In this document: positions 41,388 to 53,600 of the stretch, piece after piece | How positions within the stretch are numbered: the stretch's first letter is position 1 | How the letters are laid out: each line of letters opens with the position of its first letter | Source: Dipetalonema caudispina | Lineage: Eukaryota; Nematoda; Chromadorea; Rhabditida; Onchocercidae | Direction: 5' to 3' | DNA length: 64,000 bases | Assembly: GCA_013365325.1 (NCBI GenBank) | Contig: JABVXV010000068.1 | Location: 186,001 to 250,000, forward strand | Translations under genes and position numbers: made by a program | The notes under the pieces: generated by a model | What the model was told of the DNA's origin: nothing | Seen by the model: only the letters and a program-made list of their open reading frames with translations | Database searches by the model: none

Positions 41388-42874
41388 GTGTTGGTTTTTC
41401 TAGCAAAATTTAATTATTATTTTATTTTACTTCAAACATTTATGCAGAAATCAATGACATTCACTGTTGGAATCAATTTGCAGCCAATTATTAACCATTC
41501 ACTAAGAGTTTCCTGAATTTTATAATTGAAAAAATATTGTATTAAATTTGAAAATGAGAAATATTACAATCTAATCCAATAAATATTTACAAATTCCAAA
41601 AAATGTTATTTTTATTATACAAATCAAAATTTCTACTTTCCTTTATCTGTTTCAACATTTTCAGTATTACTTTTACTCATTTATTTATTTATTTTCTTTT
41701 TGAGAAAGAGAGTTTGGTAACAGCCATTGGTCATTTTCGATGAACATAAAATGAAAAAGGCGTAATGCATTCATTCAATTTCAAATGTAATTGAATATTA
41801 ACCATAGCAAATTTCAGAGAAATGAAGAAATTAGTCTTAAATTTAAATTTATTCGTCGCTCTTTTTTAGGCTGAATTTTGTAAAAAGCAACATAAATTAA
41901 ATTTTATTTGGAAATTTTGCAGTTTTGGTTAATCTTTGCAGTCTTTAAGCACCATACAAAGTTATCAATACTTTTCGAAATTTTTATTCAACTTTTCTAC
42001 TTCATAAATATCGTACAATTCAGTATAAGAACAAGTGGTGTGCAGTTTCGTTGATTACATACTGCAAGGGAAATTGAGCTTTGCAGCATAATTAATTAAT
42101 TGTAAGCCTTTTTGGAGCTATTGTTTCATCTTTCTACTGTACAGTTGCAAAGATCTTTAAAAAAATTCCAATGTTACACTTTTTAAAACAAATGCAAATG
42201 TCATCATCGTTATCATTGATATTATCATCACATGGGAAAGGATATGAGTCGGGTACTATTAACGTTGTCGTCCATATGAGAATGACTATTAGTAGCTAAT
42301 ACAGTCCTCGTCATCATTAGCATAACAGATGTCTCCAAAAGGATGCGACATGTGACGCTCTGTTTCAGGAATAGTGTATGGATCATACCCTTTTGTCTTT
42401 TCACTTTACCATTAAAATGAATTATCACATATCACTGACCGATATAATCCCTCAAATTTCACAGATATATTTCCGGAAAAATTCATTTTTCAATACTGGT
42501 ATCTTCGGTTCAAGAACAAAGCCGTCCTCAGGCATGAGTTGTCAGATTATTTGCCAAACATTTGAAGATAATAACGCTTATATATTTTTAAAGTATGACG
42601 TAGCTTTAAAATTTCTCTAATCGTTTATTGGTGGCCCGAGAATAAATGACAAAGTTTATGCCAAGAATTTTTACAAATTTGGGAGCATCTGATTCAGGAA
42701 TATTTCTGGAAGAACTAATGGGATACTGATTGCAATAAGTTGTTGACAGTTACTGTGATATTTTACTTTTAATATATTTATCAATTCAAATACAAAAATT
42801 AAAGGCTTTCCTGCGGTATTTTCACTATAGATCGAAAGAATTGTAATCGCCAGCCTTATATTATTTCCGCAAAA
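41388..42874. other. AT-rich intergenic spacer
   Basis: This lies between the 3' ends of the GPCR (plus) and the secreted Gly/Ser-rich protein gene (minus), which converge here. It should contain both 3' UTRs. The open frames near 42228-42620 overlap on opposite strands and show no recognisable protein. Confidence 0.6.
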
Positions 42875-44637
42875 TTATTCTCCGCTAAATTTTTCCTTGT
42901 ATAGAACGATCGAAGGACGACATTCACATTTCGTCACTACTATTCGGATCTGAAACAGAATGAAATTTGAAAATATTTTTTGAGATTATAATTATGTCAC
43001 TTTCTATTGCTTGGTCTGCTCTTTTTAAATTCTAATTCAACAAACTTTATCTCGTACAAAGAGTCTCATTACAAGTTAAATATTCAGAAAAATAAGTGAT
43101 GTATTTCAGGAAAGTTTTCGTTCCGGATAATATGACATATTGAAAATGCATGCTACAATAAAAAAAAATACTTACTGTTTCTATTTCCATTAGAGCATCA
43201 AGCACAACATGACGAACTGCATTACATTCAGAATTCACTTTATACGTTACTTTCAACTTTTCACCTCTGAAATTCGACCTTCCATATTTTTGGGAATTTT
43301 CGGCAATTAAATGCTTGCCAATACTTTTCAAATTGTTTTTGAATGATTTATTATTATTTTCAAAAAGTTTTCAAAAAAATCTATACTAAAAACTAATCCA
43401 AATGCTATGTATTGATTGGTGAAAATTGGATAAAGCTTGTCTGATACGATCATTTAGTGGAAAAAAAAGTAAATAACCATAATCTGCTAGCTCAACATCA
43501 TATTTACAATTATTTTATTGCTAACAAATCAAAGGCTAATTTTTAAAAACTAAAATTCATCCTTTAAAAATGACTTTCTAAATCTCAGAATCCAATTAAT
43601 TATGTAGAAAATTAACAATTGAAACCAACCCTGCTGATTCAAGTTGCATGTTGTCTATTACGCCATTAACTTTGTGTTGAATAGATTTAATCTGAAATAA
43701 TTTATATAGGTTCTATTTCATTTCTCTTATTTTATTTAAAAATGATTTTCGCCATCAGTGAAAGTAATTGCTTCCCACATCACTATGATTATTTTTTAAA
43801 CCCGATGAGATAAATAAATTTCAAAATTTAATCTGTTTTCGCACCTAATTCAATCTTTTCAAAAGCTATTTAGCATTACCACTGCATTTCAAACTTTATT
43901 CATTTCATGCGTTGCTTCTAAAAATTAGCTATGCATAAGAGTGAATGATCCCTTAGTTTTGAATTTTCAAATATTTCAAACGATGGGTCTTTTCATTCCC
44001 ATGTATCAAATTTAAACAGTCATCGCTTTTTGTTATAAAATTAATTCTACCTGTGATTCCAGCTTTTCGACATTTTCTCTTGTTTTTTGCGGTGTATTCT
44101 CCTGATCCGTGGTTATATCTAACAGAACACCCTGACATTTTTTCATTTCTTCCAAATTTACATTCCGCTTTTTCCTTGCTGAATTATTTTTCAGTATTAA
44201 AACAATTTTAACTTCACTAAAATAATTTCAATTTCAAATGCCTCACCGTTCTCACCTTCTGCCGAGGTAGTAGTAGCCTCAGCTGCAGCAGTAGAAGCAC
44301 CTTCGTCACCACCACCTCCACCACCACCTTCACCACCACTTTCACCACCACTTCCACCACCACCACCACCACCACCACCACCACTACCACCACCACTGCT
44401 ATCACCACCTCCACTGCTACCACCACCACTACCTCCACCTGCGGGAGCACAAGCCTTAAATTAGTAGTTAATTAATTAATCATGTTCTTATCGCAATTAT
44501 AATAAATGATAATAAATAAATGATGGAAAAATTTTTATCAAAATGAAAGGAACATTTATATGAGAAATAAAAGTACTAACATAAACAAATGTTGTAATTA
44601 GCATAAGTAGAAATATGCAAATGCCAATCTTCATCAT
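42875..44637 (-). CDS. Secreted Gly/Ser-rich protein with furin-like site, complete
   Basis: Six phase-consistent exons give 225 residues: 44637-44581, 44454-44247, 44178-44051, 43691-43630, 43323-43176 and 42949-42875. Exon 1 is a clear signal peptide (MMKIGICIFLLMLITTFVY), and the mature protein would start near ACAPAGGG. Exon 2 is a long Gly/Ser run encoded by a GGT-type triplet repeat, then an Ala/Thr/Glu stretch. Exon 3 starts with ARKKRN, a proprotein-convertase type site, followed by a charged helical segment with one cysteine. The C-terminal part (KVTYKVNSECNAVRHVVLDAL, then TKCECRPS) looks like a small alpha/beta domain with three cysteines. CAP-GGG openings followed by a dibasic site occur in nematode-specific secreted proteins of unknown role; I cannot name the family. 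A donor nine bases earlier in exon 2 is equally in phase. A broken copy of the last exon lies near 46.0 kb. Confidence 0.8.
44284..44440. repeat. (ACC)n/(GGT)n triplet repeat inside coding exon
   Basis: This imperfect triplet repeat encodes the Gly/Ser run of the secreted protein on the minus strand. Interruptions by GGA, AGT and AGC give serines and synonymous glycines, so it is not a pure microsatellite. Length polymorphism is likely. Confidence 0.9.
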
Positions 44638-45334
44638 TATAAGCCTGTAATTTAACAAAATCATTGCTACAAAGGGATACTATATTATCATCGTTGTAAG
44701 CATTTTTAGCTCTCTCTATTAGATTGTCTTAGAAGTATACTGTAACAATGATTACTGTATATAAATAAATATAATTATATTAAGGAAGAAAAAAAAAAGA
44801 AACATTGCACGATATTGCCATCAATATTTTTATGTTTGTTCTCTCTAACTCATATGAATAAGCTCCCATAGGAACTTATTCACATGTTTTGCCAAATTAG
44901 GTATATATGTTTACCGTACACAAAGTAAGACATATCGTATTTCTGGATTACAATAAATGTTGGATTCAAATTTGCACTATAATTTTAAATTCGAATAACT
45001 AAAAAGTTGTCAATTTCTGGTTAACATGGAACGAAACTGTTTACTGGTAAGCACAAACTTAACCGAAACTGTTCAAAGACATATTTCAGCAAGAATAACA
45101 TTACATATTGATTAAAAAATGGTAAAGAAGTATTCTTGATTGAATCCCTAATTTTTGAATAAATTAGTTAGCCATTAAAGTTAATTGGTTAACTTTAGCT
45201 GAAAACATAAATAATTTGAAAAAGATCGGTTAAGCGGTTAGGTCACTATTAGTAATCTGAGAATTGCCTTAATTCACTGAAATGTCTTTTGCCGCATTAA
45301 AAGTAACGTCTTAAAAAAGCAGAAATTTAAATTT
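44638..45334. other. AT-rich region upstream of the secreted protein gene
   Basis: It should contain that gene's promoter on the minus strand. I see no other gene, and no clear core promoter motif beyond general AT richness. Confidence 0.5.
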
Positions 45335-45545
45335 CAAATTGATCAGGAATAAATTCAAATAGCGAAATTTATGGGTATCAATTTTATATGGTGATGGTAT
45401 TTGGTACAATTTACGACCAAATGCAGAGATTTCAGATTTCATTCATTTCGATGCATACATCGATTGCTGATATGCTTATATGGTAATAAAATTTAAAAAT
45501 TTCCCATTTATAAATTGTGTTCACAGGTCTGATATTATCTAAAAA
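45335..45545. repeat. Direct repeat, copy A
   Basis: This is similar in order and orientation to 46279-46480 (copy B). Shared blocks include GGTACAATTTACGAC, TACATCGATTG and TCTGATATTA, with small indels between. It flanks the broken exon copy, suggesting an old duplication of about 940 bp. Confidence 0.75.
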
Positions 45546-46012
45546 TGCAATAAAAAGTGATGGAAGAATATATTTGTGTGGCAGCAAACTTTACTGTTGA
45601 CGTGGCAAAATGTCTTTGAAGCATTACATGTTAATATCAATGACAAAGTTTCCATATTGATACTTTATCATTGAAGCAAGCAAAAAATTTCAAAATGCAA
45701 AGTGTAATAATCAAATTTATCTATTAACTCAATTTTGAATTAAACTTAATTCAAAATGTTTATGAACTTTCATACAAGCGGAGAAATTTCATGAAGTTTC
45801 TTCTCCAATCGTTTTTTACCAACTGTAAAATTACAAAAAGATGGCGTAAATTTCAAGAAATTGAAATAGCATATATTTTTGTAAACTTCAATTTTTGAAA
45901 CCTTTTTCGATGTTATGCAAAGTTATTCATACTTTATAAAAACTACTTACAACTTTCATTTAACTTTTCACATTAATGTTGCAATCGCTAGTCTCATATC
46001 ATTTTCACAGAA

Positions 46013-46087
46013 TTACTCTTCATTAAAAATTTTCTTATACAGAACGAACGAAGAATGGCAGTCACACTCCTTCACTATAATTTGGAT
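46013..46087 (-). pseudogene. Broken copy of the last exon of the secreted Gly/Ser-rich gene
   Basis: This is homologous to 42949-42875: the same 75 nt, open, with stop. It shares the pattern I-x-I-(V/I)-V-x-x-C-x-C, then S-x-VLYK and a final glutamate. Homology runs on through the adjoining intron to about 46275 (matching about 43145), including GTATTTCAGGAAAG. The acceptor is destroyed: the CAG of the intact gene is replaced by an unbroken T run ending TTTG on the minus strand. No other exon of the gene is present in this copy, so it is a truncated duplicate. The open frame over only 25 codons is weak evidence of recent function. Confidence 0.75.
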
Positions 46088-46278
46088 CAAAAAAAAAAAT
46101 AAAATAAAATTTGAAAATACACTCATAATGAAATCATTTTACCAATTCTTTTTCTTAACTTTTAATTCAATCAACTTTATTACATGTAAAGAGTTTCAAT
46201 ACAAGAGAAATATTCAAAAAAAAGAAGTGACGTATTTCAGGAAAGATTTTTCTCCATGGAATCAGACATTTCAACTTT

Positions 46279-46480
46279 AAATTGATCAAAAGAAGTTCTA
46301 ATAGGCAGTGGTACAATTTACGACTGAATGAGAAGATCTCAAATTTCGTTCATTTAAATGAATAATACATCGATTGTTGATCTTAACAGCGTATACTTCT
46401 GTGGGCCATAAAAATATTTAAGCGTAAATATTCCTATTTATAAATAATATTTGCAAATCTGATATTAGCAAGATTAAGTC
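46279..46480. repeat. Direct repeat, copy B
   Basis: This is the partner of copy A at 45335-45545, starting right at the end of the duplicated exon/intron block. Similarity may extend weakly to about 46585. The copies are clearly diverged, so the duplication is not recent. Confidence 0.75.
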
Positions 46481-47643
46481 ATCCAAGCATGAAACACTAA
46501 AAAATTTGCTAAAAAAATCCTTGAATGATAACAAATTTGCAGATAAAAACAGTCCGATACAGCAAAAATTTTTAAAGCCTTACCGATTTATATATATAAT
46601 TGAATTATTTTTTTTATTATTTTAAGGAAGCTAAATTTGGCAGATTATACTGCAATATCGGATGAATTGATTTTCCCTCTGGATCATTTCAGAAATTTTT
46701 TGTTGAAGAATTAAAAAAAAGAAATCTTGATATTAATATAATCGAACTATTCCTTCTGAGATAGTTTCAAGCCAAAGATTATTTAATAAATAGGTATAGA
46801 ACGAATAAATTTTAACCTTGATGAAAAATAAAATTCTCAATTTTCTTGAACATTTTCTATCATAAAGTCGTAATTCAGGTTACTTATTGTTTGACATATG
46901 CCATTATTAGAAACTTAACCTCAAGAAACTGTTTAGTATTCAGGAAAACGTTGCTTGTAAAAGCAAGGATAACAACACATTTAAGGCAACTTTTTTTTTT
47001 TTTGAAATATATTAAAAGAAAATGCTTCATACTTTAGCATAATTAACAGTCAAATCCTCTTAAGTATACGAGTAAATTAGTTAATCAATCATACATATTG
47101 AATTCAGTAATAGATGTATTATTTTCAATACTAAATATTTTATAATATAGAAAATTTCGAAGTAAATTTGTCTTCGTTCATCTCTGATCCTTTTTTCATG
47201 ACTTTTTATAACGTATATGTGTATTTAAATAAATTATGTTCAAGAGATTTTCCATGACATAAAATGTTAAGAGAGTTTATCGTTATTAATTAGTATTCAG
47301 ATTCTCGGTAATAGCAATTTTGGTCGAGAAGTACAATATGAAGTATCTGAAGTTTTGTTTTATCATCTAATTAGCAATATTAGAAGTTTTTTTTCACCAT
47401 TAAATTGTAATGTTCAATTTCAGATTGCAAAACGAAAAAGATTTAGATAGCAATGAATTAATTATTTTTTTATATCATATAATATCAGTTGATTTATCAG
47501 CTTTTTAAATATTTTAAAAATGATTATCCATTTATTCGTTGAATTCGTATTGATATTAATCCATTCCTAATTTGATTAATATAGCACATGACATGTAAGT
47601 CAACTTTTCAAATGCTTGAAGTTCTTATTTCAATTTAATATAA

Positions 47644-48140
47644 AATTGTCTGTTTGAAATTATTAAAAACAGAAAGTTATTTAATAAAATATCTAATAAA
47701 TCAAAATATTCCGTGCAGAAATAATTTGTTTTCATCAGACACGACAACAGATAAATCAGTTTATTTTCCTACAAATTATGCTTGAATAAATAAGTTCTAT
47801 TTGAAATTATTAAAAACAGAAAGTTATTTAATAAAATATCTAATAAATCAAAATATTCCGTGCAAAAATAATTTGTTTTCATTAGACACGACAACAGGTA
47901 AATCAGTTTATTTTCGTACAAATTATGCTTGAATAAATAAGTTCTATTTGAAATTATTAAAAACAGAAAGTTATTTACTAAAATATCTAATAAATCAAAA
48001 TATTCCGTGCAAAAATAATTTGTTTTCATCAGACATAACAGCAGATGAATCAATTTTTTTCATATAAATTATGGTTGGATAAATAAGTTCTATTTGAAAT
48101 TATTAAAAACGGAAAAGTATTTTATAAAACATCTAATATA
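47644..48140. repeat. 147-bp tandem repeat array, about 3.3 copies
   Basis: The anchor GAAATTATTAAAAAC recurs at 47656, 47803, 47950 and 48096, a period of 147, 147 and 146. The first three copies are nearly identical; the fourth is truncated and more diverged. The open frame on the minus strand across it is an artefact of the repeat, with its protein repeating every 49 residues. Confidence 0.95.
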
Positions 48141-48170
48141 TTTTGATTTATTAGATATTTTATTGAATAC
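48120..48170. repeat. Inverted copy of the array core, forming a palindromic end
   Basis: Immediately after the last direct unit, ATATTTTGATTTATTAGATA is the reverse complement of the array core TATCTAATAAATCAAAATAT. The array therefore ends in a potential hairpin. Confidence 0.85.
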
Positions 48171-49736
48171 ACAATAAATTGTAACATCTAAAAATAAAGT
48201 GGAAAAAGCTAGAATTATTAATTTAAGAACCTTTGAATTTAACAATTATTTCCCTAATTTGAGTGTCCTAAAGTGCATTGACTATATTTCTATTTGTTAA
48301 ATCTAAAATTTGCATGAAGCCAAATAAACTTTATCATCAATCATTTAATCGAATATGTTATTTGTCAACTTTTAAAGGTGTTTGTTTAGTCGAAAAATTT
48401 ATTTGGAGAAGTGTAGGAATCAATGAATGACAACATATGAAATCAAGTATCCTTTTACGGATGTTATCTTAACGATAGAAGAATAGTAGCGGTATGTTGA
48501 AAGAGTTCAGGTAGCATAATAAATTACAAATCAAATCGATGAAAACATGGATTTAACGTTCCATTTTGTTGCAGAAATTTTGCAGATATTTGATCCGACA
48601 ATTTCAACCTTTCCCGTGGAATTGAGATTGATTAAAATAACATTTCATTGACCTATCATACAAACTTATCCATAATTAATTACTTTTAAATCGAAACGTT
48701 ATCAGTTTTGCCCTATTCTACTCACCAAATAAATGAAGTTGAATTTCCTGTAATTAAAAATGATTTCTCTAACAGTAATAATTAACTTTTGGAAAAAAGA
48801 AAATGAAATTTCACGATGAAAAAGGTCGGTCTTACATAATGTATTTGTGCAGGAAATGAATGCTGTCAATGTTAATTTCTTCTGCTTCAGAGGACATAAT
48901 GTGATCTTAGCACTTAAATCTTTTGATTTTATGATGATTTTTTGATTAAAGATATCAGAAAGACTGATATCAGTTTAGCGTTATTTTCATTTTATTCTAC
49001 GAATACTCATCGAGGCGTCTGATAAACTGAGAAACTGTGCCAAAAACAATGCTAATGGGTTAAATGCGCTTTGATAACTGAAAATTAAATATTGATAATT
49101 AAATATAAATATACTATTTGGTGTAAGCATAAACTGATGCGCTGTGAGAGATTTATTAAATTCGTATTTGATTTATAATATTGTTAATTAAATAATCATT
49201 TATATCAAATTTTTAGTGTGAGTTTGTGTTATAAAATTCCTGAAATTTCGAAATTGTGCATTATTGAGTTTAATTGTATTAAAATATATAATGACAAAAA
49301 ACTTATGTACATTTACTTTTTATCATTTTAATTGAGCATAGCTGTGTGATAAAAAGCTTAGAAATGTGACAGCAAATAATATCATATGCAGGACAATTAA
49401 TAATAGTATTTAGATCTAAAATAGTAAGTGGGATAAGCCACGACAAATAATCGATCATATGCTATTTGTTTAATAAACTTAAATGCATTTATCAGTTTTA
49501 TTTGCATAATTCCTGCATTGCGTCTATAATTTAAATGTGAATAAATTATTAGCAATATTTAAATTCAATCAATCAAAAATATTGCAAAATCTGTTGAGGA
49601 TAAAATTAACTTACAAAAAATTTTAAGAAAATTTCAATAATCTCATGGTTTTTTTATTTACCACAAAACTAACAAAAAAACAAAAATTTTATATATTGAT
49701 TAACTAGGATAGTTATTAAATTCGTTAAAAATTTAA
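48171..49736. other. Gene-free AT-rich spacer
   Basis: No supported gene. An open stretch after TTTTGTTGCAG near 48576 (plus) encodes about 24 residues to a stop and resembles a terminal exon, but it has no partner exon. Confidence 0.5.
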
Positions 49737-49843
49737 TTATAGTTCGTTGATATCAAGTCGAACTTTTCCGACTTTTTCATCCAAATCCATTTTCATTCTA
49801 ATTAGAAAGTAAACAGCGGCCTGAATTTCTCCATCGTTGTTAA
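49737..49843 (-). other. Possible orphan terminal exon
   Basis: After TTTAATAG on the minus strand, a phase-1 frame of 34 codons is open to a stop. It includes NNDGEIQAAVYFLIR and ends KVGKVRLDINEL. Base composition is less AT-rich than the flanks, and the residues look like a real amphipathic protein end. Upstream exons could not be joined, so the product is unknown. Confidence 0.35.
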
Positions 49844-50611
49844 CTATTAAAGAATATAACACCAAACATTATTTTCTTGCAGGATATGTTAGTTTTTTCT
49901 AAAGTAAAATTTGGTAAATGAACTTGTGGTAAATTGAACAATTAAAGAATTACTTCTTGTAATTTTTTTAATTTTAGTTACAATTGTATGTACACTTTTG
50001 ATGATAATGCGATAACCTGCGACGAATAACTTTTTACCAATTCGTAATTTTATAATGTAATAAAAAATTGAAATTAACTTTTATTTATTCAGTTTTAGCC
50101 ATTATTTGCTAGTGATAACTGTGATTAGTAAGGAAAAGTGACAAAATTATCAGTTTATAGTTGCTGTGTATAAAAATAGCGATGATTTTTAGTGAAAAAT
50201 TCAAATTCTACATATTGATTATTTTTAATAATATAAACAAAAGAGCTAACCAAAGATATAATTATTTTCTTTTAATTATTATTAAGGAAAATTAGAATTA
50301 AGGAAAAAATAGGAAAACAAAACGGCATAAATTGATACTTATAGGAAATTACTGTATTACTGCATTGAAATAATTTGCTTCTCTTTTTTTCTCATATCAA
50401 CTTTTAAATTCTCTTATTTCAATAATTCATTCTATTAATTAAATCAATGTATTGATTACAAAGCATTAATTTAGTTTCTACGCTATTAACAAAAGTTTTT
50501 TCAAGTTTCATTTGCTGAATTGGAGCTCAAATATTCTCGAATACATGCATAATGCAATGTACCTAAAATATGTAATTCTTATTCGAAATCATTTCATTTT
50601 GCACATGCGAC

Positions 50612-50696
50612 TTGTTGGAAATAAAGATCGTATAGCTCAGACTTAACAGATCGGTGACACTGCCATGAAATAAATGAAAGGATAACATAGTAAGTG
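50612..50696 (-). other. Possible receptor-like exon
   Basis: After AATTTAG on the minus strand the frame encodes LTMLSFHLFHGSVTDLLSLS followed by more hydrophobic residues, resembling TM2 of a nematode serpentine receptor. The likely donor (AACAA/GTCGCA) is weak. No TM1 or TM3 exon was found nearby, so this may be a receptor remnant or chance. Confidence 0.25.
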
Positions 50697-53600
50697 CTAA
50701 ATTTGGAATATATGTAATTTGGAGGAAAATATAACATTCCATATTTTTTAGAATTTTATTATCAATGTTAAAAGATAGAAAGTAGTGATTTGCTTTTTTT
50801 TTTCTTACTATCATTATCATATGAATCAATAATTTCACTTCTCTGGGTCGGATAAGAAAAAAAGTGCATTACGTTAACCTCTGCCTTCTGATGGACATTC
50901 TATTCCATCAAATTTACAAGTTCAACAAAACTGATGCATTTCCAAGAAAATTAAATTAAGTTTTAGATTTTAATTTCGAGACAGAAATTCTTGCAGAAAC
51001 TTATCTAAAATCCTTCTCCATGATTATTGCCAGGAATATGGGTAAGTTTATCACTGATAATAACAGCCAGTTGTTGTATAAACATAATTATGAATATAAG
51101 ATGAAATTTTAATTGTAAAATCAATCTCATCATATGCTGCTAATATTTTCATTTGATCAATCTCGAAGGAATTGTAATGAAATACGTCACGTATAGATGA
51201 GAGCTATACGTCGTATGTAACGTTATTAATGGCATATTGATAATTCGAGCTTCTTTCATGCAAATGATCTCTACGATTTAAAATTCGTCATAGATCAACG
51301 CTAAAAATAGAATCCACTAAAGATGTTGATATTAAATTAAATTTTACTTCCAACTTCTACAGTCTAGCTATAAGTAAAATGAATTAATAACTTCTTACAA
51401 ACAATGAAGTACCGTGAAGTTTGTATTGCGTATAGTGAAATTTATCAAAAATAACTAAAATTCAGCTTTGTGGATTATAAATTTTCACTAAATTCTTATT
51501 TCATTCAAAAAATTCCTCCCTCCACGAATGTCAAAATCAGAAAATTAATATCAATGAAGGCAAATTTTTTTTTCAATGTTGATAAATTAGAAAAGCAGAA
51601 AGAATCAAGCTAAATTTTAAAAATTTGTAAATTAACGATACGAAAAATTTGCTGAATACATAGTGTTCGATATAAAATACTTTTTGATAAGCAAAATGTG
51701 ATGCTTAAAATAATCTGAAAAAGAAAATCTTTCGTTCAACAACGCTATTAGCAATATTTCAATAGAAATATTATTGAATGCATTGAAAAAAAATTAAAAT
51801 ATATTATGAATTTTTTCAATTCAAACTTTGACACACATAGTCGAACTTGAAAAAATTAGTTAAAAGCATTTAATACTAGTAAGATTCCACCGGTGAATTT
51901 GGCATTTCTTTATCATTTTATTAAACTCATGTATCATCAGATATTAATTATTACAAAGAATGAAAATTCTTCACATATCACCATCTTTCAACAATTCGGT
52001 TTTTGTTAATCTACGATTCGAAAGAGAAGATTCATACGCCAGATTAAAGATTAGTGGTAAGTGGTAATCTTTTTTTGTTTCATCATTACCTTTATCTTCT
52101 TCCTACTTATTTTTGATGTAAAGTTGAAATAAATTGTTAGAAAAGATTTTAAAGAAATAGCCGAAAACCAAAATGTTCAATTATGGAAACATTTTGAAAG
52201 AAGTGGACAATTATAATTTTGGAATGAATGATTTCAGCAACCTTTTAAATTAGTTTCTTTTATTTCATATATTTTATTTCATTCAATGTGCAATTTTTTT
52301 TTTTTACAAGTGAAAAATTTTCAAAAGAACCAAAAGCATATGGTAGTTGTTAACGAGTTCTTATCAATTTGCACTTTGTATGATAACAAGAAGAATTCAT
52401 TTTTGTTTCAAATTAAATGTATCCTAATGCGATTTATGTTTGAACCCAAAAAAATTTATAAAAAAAAAAGTTTTTGAATGGTTTATTGTTGTCAATTGAT
52501 TTACCATAAATTTGCATATTAAGTGTATCGAATTATTAATATCCATCTCAAGACGCAATACATAATATTTGATCGATAATCGATAAAGTAATGAAATCAT
52601 TCGCTAGCATCAACCTTTAATGCCAGCATTTTCATTTCATACTCTGATATTTATTTCAATCAGTAATTTGTGTATATGCAATTCTCTTAAATCATTTCAC
52701 CGATATATCAAATTATTTGACGACGAACGAATTAAATTTAAAGCAATAAGGGTAGCTAAAATTAGTTTAGCTATAGAATTTATGAGGAAAAAAATTCTTT
52801 TATAATTTTTAGATTTCGCAGTATTATTTATATGAAATTTCAATACAAATCCAAAGTTAAAGTTCTTGTATACAAAAATTATTTAAATGAAGATGAAAAT
52901 TAGACTTTCTGACATTTCTAATTGCTCTAATTGCTATCTAAAATTTATTTCGGCCCATTTCAACATTAGTTTGAAAAAAAATTTATTTGCTCTTACTTGT
53001 TCAGAAAATTAAAAATGTTATCTGAGAGAAATGCTAAAAAGAGCAAAACAAATGTATATACTTTATTATTTTTCGATATTTGCAAAAAAACAAAGAAAAT
53101 TAGACAAAAGAAATTAATTATTCTTATTTCTATTAATTTGTTTTCATTTGTTGTAAATCTAATCTACAGTCCGTCATCTTCAATTTTAATATGTTAGTTG
53201 GAAGATTCATAAATTGCATATTTTAGTGATAAAAGTAAAGCAAAATTGAATAATTTCACTCCATGTTTATCAATTTGAATAATATCTTAATTTTTACAAC
53301 TTAAATGTACTTTTAAATTCTAACAAAATATTAATTAAAGTTTTTTTCCAATTTTTGGAAATATACAAAATTATTGCATATTTCATTTTATATAATAATA
53401 AGTTTTTAGCTACTTCAAATAAATAGATTTTGTTCAGTCTAAAAGCTTCCTTCTTTTTTCTTCATAAATTTGTTCTTTTTTTAACCAATAATGATTTAAA
53501 TGCTATAAAACTATTGGATGAAACGTTTTAAAAGAACTTACTTAACTTGTAATAGCTGCTTTATCAGACATTTATGAATAATAAAGCATATCCTAATGGT

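Noticed and set aside
44217..44450. Valine-repeat open frame on the minus strand.
   Set aside because: It is the wrong frame of the GGT repeat; the frame joined in phase to a signal-peptide exon encodes Gly/Ser.
45915..46280. 121-codon plus-strand open frame.
   Set aside because: It lies over the duplicated intron and last exon of a minus-strand gene and is AT-driven.
47769..48053. 94-codon minus-strand frame with an internally repeated protein.
   Set aside because: It results from the 147-bp tandem repeat, whose period is divisible by three.
50013..50060. Minus-strand segment reading KLRIGKKLFVA, in phase with the 49843 exon.
   Set aside because: No acceptor precedes it, so it cannot be placed in a gene model.
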